The position numbers and the translations under genes were made by a program. From Mycolicibacterium sp. (lineage in GTDB: Bacteria; Actinomycetota; Actinomycetes; Mycobacteriales; Mycobacteriaceae), in NCBI GenBank assembly GCA_030666145.1, contig DAOUYK010000006.1, positions 1 to 32,464 on the forward strand: a DNA stretch of 32,464 bases. Direction: 5' to 3'. The notes under the pieces were generated by a model. The model did not search any database. It was not told where the DNA came from and was given only the letters and a program-made list of their open reading frames with translations. How positions within the stretch are numbered: the first letter of the stretch is position 1; the number at the start of each line of letters is the position of its first letter. This document shows, one piece after another, positions 20,600 through 29,784 of the stretch.

Positions 20600-22158
20600 C
20601 TCTCTAGTACTGCCATCGCGGCGTTGTGTCCGCCGATGCCGGACACGGCGCCGCCGCGATGAGAACCTGAGCCGCACAACAAGATCCGGTCGTGGTCGGT
20701 TTCCACGCCCCAGCGGCGGGCAGGGGTGTTCAATGGTTCGCCGTCCTCGACGAATGGCCACCTGAGCGCTCCGTGGAAGATGTTGCCGGCCGTCATCGCC
20801 AACGTCTGCTCAAGGTCTGCGGTCGTCTCGGTCTCGATGCATAGCCGCCCGGCCGAGTCGCGCATCAGCACATCTTGAACTGGCTCGGCGAGAACCGAAT
20901 TCAGCGAGTCCAGCAGTGCGGCCGTCAGCCGGTCGCGCATCCGATCGGGGTCGCTTGCGGCCAACCGGTGCGGAGTATGGAGGCCGAACGCGGTCAACGT
21001 ATGAGCACCCGCGCGGCGCAACTCGTCAGACAGGATAGTGGGATCGGCCAATGAGTGGCAGTACACCTCACACGGGAGCGGGTCGGGTAGTTCCCCGGCC
21101 GAAGCTCGGCCGAAGGCGGCGTCGAGCTGACGGTAGCTCTGATTGATGTGGAAGGTTCCGCCGAAGGCCTGCTCCGGTGTGACGGTGTGGTCGGCCAGGC
21201 GCGGGAGGCGCCGCAGCATCAGGTTGACTTTAACCTGGGCGCCCGGCGTCGCAGCCGGCTCGAGGTTACCGGTCAGCCGGGCTAGCACCGCAGGCGTCAC
21301 ATTGGCCAGTACAACGCGGCCGCGAACGCCGTAGTCCTGGCCACCGCGTCGGTAGCTCACCTCGCCGTCGGGCGTGATCGCGTAGACGTCGGCCCCGGTG
21401 GTGATTTCGGCCCCATGAGAGGCCGCCGCAGCGGCCAGGGCACCGCTTACCGCACCCATCCCACCGACCGGAACGTCCCAGTTGCCGGTGCCACCGCCGA
21501 GTAAGTGGTACAGAAAGCAGACATTCTGCGTCAGCGACTCCTCATCGGCGCGCGCAAACGTGCCGATCAGCGCGTCGGTTGCCATCACGCCGCGCACGAG
21601 GTCGCTGGCCACCGCACCGGTGATCGCGTGCCCGATCGGAGTACAGATCAGCGTCTCCCATGCTGTCTGCGCCTCGGCGCCGTGGCCGATGACGTGCCGA
21701 CGAGCCTGCTCGCGAGTGCGCAGCGGTTCGATGAGCGTCGGCCACAGGGGTTCGGTCACTAGCCGGCACCGCCGGTAGAAGTCGGCGAAACCGTTCTCGT
21801 CGGCTTCGGCGCCGACAGCGCCGAAGGTGCTGCGCGGCCCGATCAGCAGGCCGGTGCGTCCACCAAAGGCCGGATCGGGGGTGTAGGACGAATAGCGGCG
21901 CCGCACCAACTCAATGGGTGCGCCCAGGTCCTCGACGATGCGCGCAGGCAGCAGGCTGACCAGATAGGAGTAGCGCGAAAGCCGCGCATCCACGCCGTTG
22001 AAGGCGCACGCTGACACTGCGGCGCCGCCGACGTGGTCGAGGCGCTCCAGTAACAACACCCGTTGTCCGGCCTGAGCCAGATAGCCCGCGGCCACCAGTC
22101 CGTTGTGCCCGCCCCCGACTATGATCGCGTCGAATTGTGCCTCCGTCACTCTGATCAT
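20596..22158 (-). CDS. FAD-dependent oxidoreductase, phytoene-desaturase-like
   Basis: FDAIIVGGGHNGLVAAGYLAQAGQRVLLLERLDHVGGAAVSACAFNGV (dinucleotide fold) and C-terminal [29 protein letters not shown]. Confidence 0.9.
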   Translation of the reverse strand: MIRVTEAQFDAIIVGGGHNGLVAAGYLAQAGQRVLLLERLDHVGGAAVSACAFNGVDARLSRYSYLVSLLPARIVEDLGAPIELVRRRYSSYTPDPAFGGRTGLLIGPRSTFGAVGAEADENGFADFYRRCRLVTEPLWPTLIEPLRTREQARRHVIGHGAEAQTAWETLICTPIGHAITGAVASDLVRGVMATDALIGTFARADEESLTQNVCFLYHLLGGGTGNWDVPVGGMGAVSGALAAAAASHGAEITTGADVYAITPDGEVSYRRGGQDYGVRGRVVLANVTPAVLARLTGNLEPAATPGAQVKVNLMLRRLPRLADHTVTPEQAFGGTFHINQSYRQLDAAFGRASAGELPDPLPCEVYCHSLADPTILSDELRRAGAHTLTAFGLHTPHRLAASDPDRMRDRLTAALLDSLNSVLAEPVQDVLMRDSAGRLCIETETTADLEQTLAMTAGNIFHGALRWPFVEDGEPLNTPARRWGVETDHDRILLCGSGSHRGGAVSGIGGHNAAMAVLES

Positions 22159-22299
22159 TGAACTCGTGGGGGCATCAAGGTTGCGCGCCGGCCCGGGATA
22201 CCAAGTAACGCACGTCTACTTTTTGGTGGCATGTCGCCAGGCGGATTCGCAATAGACGACCAGCCGGAGGGACGTGGCCAAGTGTTGAGCCCACCCGAC

Positions 22300-22305
22300 T
22301 ACGGT
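22300..22305 (+). promoter_or_regulatory. -10 element for leaderless FKBP gene
   Basis: TACGGT, 7 nt before GTG 22313. Confidence 0.45.
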
Positions 22306-22312
22306 GTGTTCG

Positions 22313-22675
22313 GTGACGAGAAAACCTGAGATCGACTTCCCTGACGGCCCGGCCCCGACCGAATTGGTGATCGAGGACATCGTGGTCGGCAACGGCCTCG
22401 AAGCCGTCCCCGGCGCCAACGTGGAGGTGCACTACGTCGGTGTCGAATATGACACTGGTGAGGAGTTCGACAGCTCCTGGAACCGGGGCGAGTCCATCGA
22501 GTTCCCGCTGCGGGGCCTCATCCAAGGCTGGCAGGACGGCATCCCGGGAATGAAGGTCGGCGGACGGCGCAAACTGACGATCCCGCCCGCGCAGGCATAC
22601 GGTCCGGCCGGCGGCGGGCACCGGCTTGCCGGCAAGACGCTCATCTTCGTGATTGACCTGTTGGCCGCGCCCTAG
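22313..22675 (+). CDS. FKBP-type peptidyl-prolyl cis-trans isomerase
   Basis: VHYVGVEYDTGEEFDSSWNRGESIEFPLRGLIQGWQDGIPGMKVGGRRKLTIPPAQAYGPAGGGHRLAGKTLIFVIDLL. Start GTG 22313 chosen from the -10 spacing; the track start 22304 is an alternative. Confidence 0.94.
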   Translation: MTRKPEIDFPDGPAPTELVIEDIVVGNGLEAVPGANVEVHYVGVEYDTGEEFDSSWNRGESIEFPLRGLIQGWQDGIPGMKVGGRRKLTIPPAQAYGPAGGGHRLAGKTLIFVIDLLAAP

Positions 22676-22704
22676 CCCCGACGACTGAGCCCGCGGGCAC
22701 GAAC

Positions 22705-23406
22705 CTACTGCTGCCTGAGGACGAATCCCACGCCGCGAACTGTGTGCAGCAGCCGCGGCGCACCATTGGCCTCGAGTTTGCGTCGGAGGTAGCCGATGAA
22801 GACGTCGACCACGTTGGTGTCGGCTGCGAAGTCGTAACCCCATACCAATTCGAGGAGCTGCGCGCGAGACAAAACGGCGGTCTTATGCTCGGCCAGGACG
22901 GCCAGCAGATCGAACTCTCGCTTGGTCAGGTCTACGTCGACGCCGTTGACGCGTGCCCGCCGACCAGGGATGTCGACCTCCAGGGGGCCGACCGCGATGG
23001 TCTCCGACGAAAACGTCGCTGTCGACCCTCGCCTGCGTAACAGCGCCTTGACGCGCGCCACCAGCTCCGCCAGCACGAAAGGCTTCACCAGGTAGTCGTC
23101 AGCACCGGCCTCCAGGCCGGCGACCCGATCGTCGACCGAGGATCGCGCCGACAGCACGCACACCGGCACGTCGTTGTCCATCGCGCGAAGCGCGGTCACG
23201 ACCGAGACGCCGTCGAGTACTGGCATGTTGATGTCGAGCACGATCGCGTCGGGTCGGGTTTCGGTGGCGCTGCGCAGCGCTTCTGCCCCGTCGACCGCGG
23301 TGAAGACCTCGAATCCGGACAGCCGCAGTCCTCGTTCGAGAGAGGCGAGGACGTCAGGATCGTCATCGACAACGAGCACTTTGAGCGAGCCCACACCACT
23401 GTCCAT
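22705..23406 (-). CDS. prrA: OmpR-family response regulator PrrA
   Basis: Receiver [36 protein letters not shown]...[18 protein letters not shown]...KPF and winged-helix [50 protein letters not shown], near-identical to my recollection of mycobacterial PrrA. Confidence 0.93.
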   Translation of the reverse strand: MDSGVGSLKVLVVDDDPDVLASLERGLRLSGFEVFTAVDGAEALRSATETRPDAIVLDINMPVLDGVSVVTALRAMDNDVPVCVLSARSSVDDRVAGLEAGADDYLVKPFVLAELVARVKALLRRRGSTATFSSETIAVGPLEVDIPGRRARVNGVDVDLTKREFDLLAVLAEHKTAVLSRAQLLELVWGYDFAADTNVVDVFIGYLRRKLEANGAPRLLHTVRGVGFVLRQQ

Positions 23407-23558
23407 GCCAGCAATCTTGCCCGATGAACCGGCTCACACGCGGGATGCTGTGCCCGAGTGCCCTTTGCGCGCCAGCCGACGGTGCGGCTAAGACTTCGCC
23501 GAGTCTGCGGTGAGATCGCGATTTTTTCCCGGCAGGCGATCTGTGAGCCGCGTCGGCG

Positions 23559-24662
23559 CTAACGGAAGTCGGCGAAGAAGCTGGCCAGATCGTCGACGAA
23601 CAGTTCGGGCTGCTCGAAGGCAGCGAAGTGCCCGCCGCGCGGCATGTCTGTCCAACGGGTGATGTTGTAGTTGTTCTCGCACCAGTGCCGCGGCGAGCGC
23701 AGGATCTCCTTCGGGAAGGATGCCACGCCGGTGGGGAGGGTGACCGGGTCGCCGCCAGCGAAGCTCCCGAAGCTTTCCCAGTACAGCCGAGCCGACGACG
23801 CTCCGGTGCCGGTGGCCCAGTACAACATCACGTTGTCAAGCAATTCGTCCTTGGACAGCACATTTTCGGGATGACCATCACAGTCCATCCACGAGCAAAA
23901 TTTCTCGACGATCCAGGCTAATTGTCCGACTGGCGAGTCGACCAAGCCGTAGCCCAACGTCTGTGGTCGGGTCGACTGTTGCTTGGCGTAGCCCGAATCC
24001 CACTTCTGGTAGTGGCTGACGCGCTCGAGAGCGGCGGCCTCCTCCGATGTCAGCTCGCCGAGATCCTTTGGACGCCGGCCGAACGGCATGTTGGTGTGGA
24101 TGGCCACGCAATGGCGACCGTTGCGGCCGATCTGGGTGGTCACCGCCGCGCCCCAGTCGCCGCCCTGCGCGCCGTAACTCTGGTACCCCAGTGCCCCCAT
24201 CAACTCGTCCCAAGCCCGAGCTATGCGCTCGACCCCCCAGCCGCTGGCAGTCGGTTTTCCAGAGAATCCGTAGCCGGGCAGGGACGGGCATACGACGTCG
24301 AAACCGGAGTCGTTGAGCGGTTCGATGACCTTGTGGAACTCGACGATCGATCCGGGCCAGCCATGGGTGATGATCAGCGGGAAGGCATCTTCGCGCGTGG
24401 AGCGTTGATGTATGAAGTGAATCTTCAGCCCGTCGATTTCGGCAGTGAACTGGTCGAAGCGGTTGAGTGCGGCTTCCCTTGCCCGCCAGTCGTACTCCTG
24501 CGCCCAGTACCCGGCCAGTTCGCGGGTGTAGTCCAGCGGGATGCCCTGGCTCCAGTCGTCCACACATTCGGGGTCGGGCCATCGGGTGCGCTCCAACCGG
24601 TGCTTGAGGTCGGCTAGGACGTCATCGGGGATAGCGATTCGGAACGGGTGGATGTCGGCCAT
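23559..24662 (-). CDS. Epoxide hydrolase (microsomal-type N-terminus, alpha/beta hydrolase)
   Basis: N-terminal PFRIAIPDDVLADLKHRLERTRWPD, HGWPGSIVEFHKVI, GGDWGAAVTTQIG nucleophile region, RGGHFAAFEQPELFVDDLASFF. Confidence 0.92.
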   Translation of the reverse strand: MADIHPFRIAIPDDVLADLKHRLERTRWPDPECVDDWSQGIPLDYTRELAGYWAQEYDWRAREAALNRFDQFTAEIDGLKIHFIHQRSTREDAFPLIITHGWPGSIVEFHKVIEPLNDSGFDVVCPSLPGYGFSGKPTASGWGVERIARAWDELMGALGYQSYGAQGGDWGAAVTTQIGRNGRHCVAIHTNMPFGRRPKDLGELTSEEAAALERVSHYQKWDSGYAKQQSTRPQTLGYGLVDSPVGQLAWIVEKFCSWMDCDGHPENVLSKDELLDNVMLYWATGTGASSARLYWESFGSFAGGDPVTLPTGVASFPKEILRSPRHWCENNYNITRWTDMPRGGHFAAFEQPELFVDDLASFFADFR

Positions 24663-24669
24663 GGTGCAG

Positions 24670-25515
24670 TCAGGATAGTCGGTCGCCAAACTCCAGCAGC
24701 GTGTAAGCACCGCGGATCTGTCTTGTCAAGGGCAGCTGCCAGAAGGCGGGAAACAGCGTCCTGAAGAAGAGGCCGCGTCCCTGAGGAATCGGCAGGTCAT
24801 GAACCGCGCGGATACCAGGCACCGTGTGGGCCAGGCCCGCCAGTTGACGCGGCGACAGGCTAAACGGCATCGGCGGAACGCGGTAATGCCTGGATGCCCG
24901 GATACCCTTGCGGGCGAGCCTCTTCACGACGACCGGGGGCAGATCGAAGATCATCTGCCCGCCCGGAAATCGCTTGGCACACTCGGTGATGAGACCCATC
25001 GACTCTTCGGGTTGCAGATACATCAGCAAACCCTCGGCTGTGATGAAGACACCGTCGCTGGTGTCAACTTTGTCCATCCAGCTGTAGTCCAAGGCGGATT
25101 GCGCGAGGGTAGCGATTCGCGGCGATTGCGGCAGTAGCCGACGACGAAGGTCGATTATGGACGCGAAATCAATTGTCAGCCAACGAAATTGAGCGCCATC
25201 CAGTGTGCTGTCAAGCCGCCAGAAGCTGGTCTGCAGGCCCTCGGCCAGCGCGACAACGGTGGCGGCGGGATGTTCGGTCAGATACTGCGTCGTGCACTTG
25301 TCGAAGGCCAGCGACCGCAATGCCATCTCCTGGCCCTTGCGGCCGAACTTGTCGAAGTCGCAATCTATGGCGTCGGCGAGCCGAATCGCCATTGGATCAT
25401 CGATGATCGCGTCCGGATGGCGCGCCTGATGCGCCCTGCCGTTCAGCGTTAGCAGCGCTGTTTCGGAGACGCCGGTGAGCAGACTGGCATCGGCCTTACC
25501 GTCGGCTGGATTCAT
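24670..25515 (-). CDS. Class I SAM-dependent methyltransferase, leucine carboxyl methyltransferase-like
   Basis: SETALLTLNGRAHQARHPDAIIDDPMAIRLADAI...ATVVALAEGLQTSFWRLD...GVFITAEGLLMYLQPEESMGLI pattern. Confidence 0.88.
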   Translation of the reverse strand: MNPADGKADASLLTGVSETALLTLNGRAHQARHPDAIIDDPMAIRLADAIDCDFDKFGRKGQEMALRSLAFDKCTTQYLTEHPAATVVALAEGLQTSFWRLDSTLDGAQFRWLTIDFASIIDLRRRLLPQSPRIATLAQSALDYSWMDKVDTSDGVFITAEGLLMYLQPEESMGLITECAKRFPGGQMIFDLPPVVVKRLARKGIRASRHYRVPPMPFSLSPRQLAGLAHTVPGIRAVHDLPIPQGRGLFFRTLFPAFWQLPLTRQIRGAYTLLEFGDRLS

Positions 25516-25521
25516 GTAACG

Positions 25522-25527
25522 ACCCTA
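25522..25527 (-). promoter_or_regulatory. -10 element for leaderless methyltransferase gene
   Basis: TAGGGT on the minus strand, 6 nt before ATG 25515. Confidence 0.45.
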
Positions 25528-25598
25528 CGCCGGCCTGTTGAGTCGGGGGTCCGACCCGGAGCCTCGACACGACCCTTCTGAGGTGTTGGGATGTCCTG

Positions 25599-26276
25599 AT
25601 GGGCGAGACGCTGGGATTTAGCAAGGCGACCTTCACCTTCCTGCGCGGCCTGGCCGAGAACAACGAGAAGGCCTGGTTCGAGGCGCACCGCGACGAGTAC
25701 GAGAGCCAGGTGCGCGAGCCGTTCGTTGAAGCGCTCGAGGCCTGCGCCGATGCGACGGTCGGTGGGCCGTGGGAACTGCACGGCGGTCGCGAGACGATGT
25801 TCCGGATCAACCGCGACGTGCGTTTCGCCAAGGACAAGTCGCCATACAAGACATCGGCCGGTGGCCTGTTGACCCCGACCGGGGACAAACACGAGAACGC
25901 CGGGGTCGCCTACCTGCACCTCGCCGATGGGGGCGGGTTCCTCGCATGCGGTTACCACCAGCTCACCCCGGCGCGCCTGGCCCCCATCCGGGACCAGATC
26001 ATCGAACGGGCAGATGAGTTCAGCGCGGTGCTAGACGGGCTGGCCGATCGCCGCCGAGCGTTATCAGACGGGGATTCACTGCGGTCGATGCCTCGCGGCT
26101 ACTCCGAGTACGCTGACCACGAGCACGCCGAGCATCTGCGCCGGCGGTCCTTCATGGTGTCGCAGAACGTGACTCAGAAGGACTGGGTTACCGGCGACGT
26201 CGTGGGCCAGATCGCGGTGCTGGTGGCCGACAGCGCAGAACTCGTGGCGTTCCTGCGGGCGGCGGACCGCGGATAA
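25599..26276 (+). CDS. DUF2461 / TIGR02453 family protein
   Basis: LGFSKATFTFLRGLAENNEKAWFEAHRDEYESQVREPF...GRETMFRINRDVRFAKDKSPYKTSAGGLL. Confidence 0.9.
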   Translation: MGETLGFSKATFTFLRGLAENNEKAWFEAHRDEYESQVREPFVEALEACADATVGGPWELHGGRETMFRINRDVRFAKDKSPYKTSAGGLLTPTGDKHENAGVAYLHLADGGGFLACGYHQLTPARLAPIRDQIIERADEFSAVLDGLADRRRALSDGDSLRSMPRGYSEYADHEHAEHLRRRSFMVSQNVTQKDWVTGDVVGQIAVLVADSAELVAFLRAADRG

Positions 26277-26318
26277 TTCGTCCGGCGGGGTCATCGAGAC
26301 CGCGCCGCGGGCGCGCGC

Positions 26319-26340
26319 CACTGGCACTTCCTTGCCAGTG
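26319..26340. terminator. Perfect 8-bp hairpin between convergent DUF2461 and accD3, candidate bidirectional terminator without U-tract
   Basis: CACTGGCA-cttcct-TGCCAGTG in the 75-bp tail-to-tail gap. Confidence 0.5.
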
Positions 26341-26351
26341 CAGCCTGAACC

Positions 26352-27866
26352 TCAGGCCGTTCCGAGTCCGATACGTCGGTAGCGTTCGAGTCTGGCCGCC
26401 AACCGATGCTCCTCGGGCACTGACCGCAGTCGGTGTAATTCGTCGGCGATGGTGTCTGACAGCCGGCGGGTGAACATCTCGGGTTCGGCGGCGGCGTCGG
26501 GATGCTCGGGCACAATCGCGTCGACGATGCCGTCTCGCAGTAGATCAGCCGATCGGATTCCTTGTGCGGCAGCCAGTTCTGAAGCATGGTCGACGTCGCG
26601 GTACACGATTGCGCTAGCGCCCTCAGGTGGTAGCGGCGCTAGCCAGCCGTGCAGCGCGGCCAGTACTCGGTCGGCGGGCACCATCGCCAGAGCGGGCCCG
26701 CCGCTGCCCTGCCCGAGCAGCACCGACACCGTTGGGGTGTCCAGGGTGACGAGGTCGGCCAGGCATCCGGCGATCTCACCTGCCAGCCCGCCTTGTTCGG
26801 CCTCGGTGGACAGTGCCGGGCCTGCGGTGTCGATGACCAGGACCAGCGGCAGCTTCAGCCCGGCGGCTAGCGCCATGCCGCGGCGCGCCTCCCGCAGCGC
26901 CGCCGGGCCCACCAGGTGTCCGGTCACCCGCTGCTGGCCTAGTACCACCGCGGGCTGACCGCCGAATCTGGCCAACGCCAGCACGGTCGTCGCCGCCTCG
27001 CCCTCTCCTCCACCGTCTCCCGGGTCTCCTCGCTCCTGCCCGCCCGACCCCGACAGCAGCACGCGCTCGGTGGTGCCGTGCCGCAGCAGGTAGCCGACAC
27101 CGGGGCGGTCGGGACGCCGCGATATCTCAACCGACTGCCATGCCGGTGTGTCGGGCAGGTTCTCGGGCTCAGGTGCCGGAGGCGGTTCCCCGGGAACGTC
27201 GGAGACTACTTTAAGGGTGCGATCGAGGGTGGCGCGCAGCACGTCGAGGGGGACGACCGCGTCGATAACGCCGTGGCGTTGAAGGTTCTCGGCGGTCTGT
27301 ACACCGGGCGGGAACGGCTCGCCATAGAGGTGCTCGTAGACCCGCGGGCCGAGGAAACCGATCAGCGCACCGGGTTCGGCGGCGGTGACGTGGCCCAGTG
27401 AACCCCAGGAGGCGAACACTCCGCCGGTGGTGGGGTGGCGCAGGTAGACGAGGTAGGGCAGATGCGCCTGCTTGTGCAGTTCGACGGCGGCAGTGATCTT
27501 GACCATCTGCAGGAACGCCACGGTGCCTTCCTGCATCCGGGTGCCGCCCGAACTTGGCGAAGCCAGCAGGGGCAGCCGCTCGGTGGTAGCCCGCTGAACT
27601 GCCGCGATGATTCGTTCAGCCGCCGCCACCCCTATCGACCCGCCCAAGAAGTCGAACTCGCAGGCCACCAGAGCCACGGGGCGGCCAAAGACCTGGCCTT
27701 GACCGGTCACCACGGTCTCGTCGAGGCCGGTCGCGGCGGTGGCATCGGCTAGTTCCCTGCGGTACGCCTCGGAGGTCGCGACGTCCAGCGGTGGTCGGTC
27801 CCAGCTGAGGAACGACCCGTCGTCGAGCAGCGCGTCGCGCAGCGCCAGGGCTCCGATTCGGCTCAC
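26352..27866 (-). CDS. accD3: Acetyl-CoA carboxylase carboxyltransferase subunit AccD3
   Basis: VTGQGQVFGRPVALVACEFDFLGGSIGVAAAERI, LLASPSSGGTRMQEGTVAFLQMVKITAAV, GALIGFLGPRVYEHL, VIDTAGPALSTEAEQGGLAGEIAGCLADL. Confidence 0.93.
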   Translation of the reverse strand: MSRIGALALRDALLDDGSFLSWDRPPLDVATSEAYRRELADATAATGLDETVVTGQGQVFGRPVALVACEFDFLGGSIGVAAAERIIAAVQRATTERLPLLASPSSGGTRMQEGTVAFLQMVKITAAVELHKQAHLPYLVYLRHPTTGGVFASWGSLGHVTAAEPGALIGFLGPRVYEHLYGEPFPPGVQTAENLQRHGVIDAVVPLDVLRATLDRTLKVVSDVPGEPPPAPEPENLPDTPAWQSVEISRRPDRPGVGYLLRHGTTERVLLSGSGGQERGDPGDGGGEGEAATTVLALARFGGQPAVVLGQQRVTGHLVGPAALREARRGMALAAGLKLPLVLVIDTAGPALSTEAEQGGLAGEIAGCLADLVTLDTPTVSVLLGQGSGGPALAMVPADRVLAALHGWLAPLPPEGASAIVYRDVDHASELAAAQGIRSADLLRDGIVDAIVPEHPDAAAEPEMFTRRLSDTIADELHRLRSVPEEHRLAARLERYRRIGLGTA

Positions 27867-27872
27867 AGGGAA

Positions 27873-27885
27873 AGGCTAATAGGGT
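27873..27885. promoter_or_regulatory. Back-to-back -10 elements for divergent leaderless accD3 (-) and echA6 (+)
   Basis: Minus TAGCCT (27878-27873) is 6 nt before GTG 27866; plus TAGGGT (27880-27885) is 6 nt before ATG 27892. Confidence 0.55.
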
Positions 27886-27891
27886 GGACCC

Positions 27892-28626
27892 ATGATTGGA
27901 GTCACTCGAGACGGCCACGTGATGACGCTGGAGATGCAGCGTCCCGAGCGGCGCAACGCGCTCAACGTCGGGCTCGTGGACGCCCTGCGCTTGGCGGTCG
28001 AGCAGGCCGCTGCCGAAGATGTCCGCGTGATCGTGCTTACCGGGCAGGGCCACGTCTTCAGCTCGGGTGCGGACCTGACCGATCCTGCGGGTGTGGCTGA
28101 GGCGCTGCCTGACAAGGCCAAGGCGTTGAACTTGGCGATCGACTCGGCGCCTATCCCGGTCATTGGCGTGATCAACGGCCCGGCGATCGGCGCCGGCGTC
28201 ATCCTGTCGATGATCTGCGATCTGCGCGTAGTGGCCCCAGAGGCCTACTTCCAGTTCCCCGTCGCGAAATACGGCCTTGCACTCGATAACTGGAGTATTC
28301 GCAGGCTGACATCCCTCGTTGGGGCAGGCCGGGCGCGGGGCATGCTGTTGGCGGCCGAGCGGCTCACCTCCGAGGTCGCCCTGCAGACCGGTATGGCCAA
28401 CAGGATCGGCACGCTAGCCGACGCCCAGGAGTGGGCAAAGGAGCTCGCTGGGTTCGCGCCGCTGGCGATGCAGCACGCCAAACGGGTGCTCAACGACGAC
28501 GGTGCCTACGAGGACCCCTGGCCCGAGCACCAACAACTTTACGAGCGCGCCTGGGCCAGTCAGGACGTGATCGAGGCGCAGGTGGCGCGCGTCGAGAAGC
28601 GTAACCCCAGGTTTCAGGGCGGTTGA
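27892..28626 (+). CDS. echA6: Enoyl-CoA hydratase/isomerase family protein EchA6
   Basis: [61 protein letters not shown]...[36 protein letters not shown]; position next to accD3. Confidence 0.93.
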   Translation: MIGVTRDGHVMTLEMQRPERRNALNVGLVDALRLAVEQAAAEDVRVIVLTGQGHVFSSGADLTDPAGVAEALPDKAKALNLAIDSAPIPVIGVINGPAIGAGVILSMICDLRVVAPEAYFQFPVAKYGLALDNWSIRRLTSLVGAGRARGMLLAAERLTSEVALQTGMANRIGTLADAQEWAKELAGFAPLAMQHAKRVLNDDGAYEDPWPEHQQLYERAWASQDVIEAQVARVEKRNPRFQGG

Positions 28627-29756
28627 TGGTGGTTAAGGCAGCGTTGCGTTTCGGGTTCGGGACCGCCTCGTTGTTGGCTGGCGGGTGGGCGCTGCGGGCG
28701 CTACAGGGCACGTCGACAGCTCTGGGTGCAACGCCTGCTGAGATCGCAGCGGTGGCCGGCCGTTCGCCGCGCTACCGCGATGGCGTCTTCAGCAACCTGG
28801 AGGCGCCGTCGGGTATCAGAATGGATGGTGAACTGCAGCGCACACTGCTGCGGGATCTGGCCAATGCGGGCTCGCTCGGAAAGCCCCCCGGTCCCATCCC
28901 GTTGGCGGAAAAGCCTCAGGTGGATAGCGAGCCAGCCGAGGCCGCAGCCAGCTGGTACGGGCACTCCAGCGCGTTGATCGAGATCGACGGATACCGGGTG
29001 CTGGCCGATCCGGTCTGGAGCCAACGCTGCTCGCCCTCGCGGTCGGTGGGTCCGCGGCGGATGCACGAGGTGCCCGTGACGCTGGAGGCGCTACCCGCGG
29101 TGGACGCGGTGGTGATCAGTCACGACCACTATGACCACCTTGATATCGACACGATCATCGCCCTGGCTCGCAGCCAGCGCGCACCATTGGTCGTGCCGCT
29201 GGGAATCGGCGCCCATCTGCGCAAGTGGGGCATCCCCGAAAGTCGGATCGTCGAGCTGGACTGGCACGAGAGTCACCGGATCGGTGAGCTGACGCTGGTC
29301 TGCACGCCCGCACGCCACTTCTCCGGACGGTTGTTCGCCCGTGACTCCACCCTGTGGGCGTCCTGGGTGATCGCTGGACCGACGCACAGTGCGTTCTTCG
29401 GCGGAGACACCGGGTACACCAAGAGCTTCGCTGACATCGGCGCCGAGTACGGCCCGTTCGATCTGACGCTGCTGCCGATCGGCGCCTACCATCCGGCGTT
29501 CGCCGATATTCATATGAATCCCGAGGACGCGGTGCGCGCTCATCTCGATCTGGCCGACACCGACCGCAGCCTGATGGTGCCGATCCATTGGGCCACGTTC
29601 CGGCTGGCGCCGCACCCGTGGGCTGAGCCGGCCGAGCGCCTCTTCGCCGCCGCCCAAGCTGAACGGGTACGCATCTCGGTACCGATACCGGGGGAGCGGG
29701 TCCTGGGCGGGCAGGAAGCTACTGCGTCGACACTGGACCCGTGGTGGCGCATGTAG
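28626..29756 (+). CDS. Metallo-beta-lactamase-fold hydrolase (NAPE-PLD/UlaG-like)
   Basis: WYGHSSALIEIDGYRVLADPVW, AVVISHDHYDHLDIDTI (HxHxDH), FGGDTGYTKSFADIG, PIHWATFRLAPHPW. ATG 28626 overlaps the echA6 TGA (TGATG). Confidence 0.92.
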   Translation: MVVKAALRFGFGTASLLAGGWALRALQGTSTALGATPAEIAAVAGRSPRYRDGVFSNLEAPSGIRMDGELQRTLLRDLANAGSLGKPPGPIPLAEKPQVDSEPAEAAASWYGHSSALIEIDGYRVLADPVWSQRCSPSRSVGPRRMHEVPVTLEALPAVDAVVISHDHYDHLDIDTIIALARSQRAPLVVPLGIGAHLRKWGIPESRIVELDWHESHRIGELTLVCTPARHFSGRLFARDSTLWASWVIAGPTHSAFFGGDTGYTKSFADIGAEYGPFDLTLLPIGAYHPAFADIHMNPEDAVRAHLDLADTDRSLMVPIHWATFRLAPHPWAEPAERLFAAAQAERVRISVPIPGERVLGGQEATASTLDPWWRM

Positions 29757-29771
29757 GACGGCCCGCCGCGT

Positions 29772-29777
29772 TACGGT
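29772..29777 (+). promoter_or_regulatory. -10 element for leaderless serine hydrolase lipoprotein gene
   Basis: TACGGT, 7 nt before ATG 29785. Confidence 0.45.
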
Positions 29778-29784
29778 GCTGACC

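Noticed and set aside
22689-22698. Palindrome GCCCGCGGGC between FKBP and prrA stops as a terminator
   Set aside because: Perfect palindrome but without a loop or U-tract; too short to call and expected by chance in high-GC DNA.
23878-24582. 234-aa minus-strand ORF and its 231-aa plus-strand counterpart (23922-24617)
   Set aside because: Frame-shifted and antisense shadows of the epoxide hydrolase gene, with Arg-rich composition and no domain.
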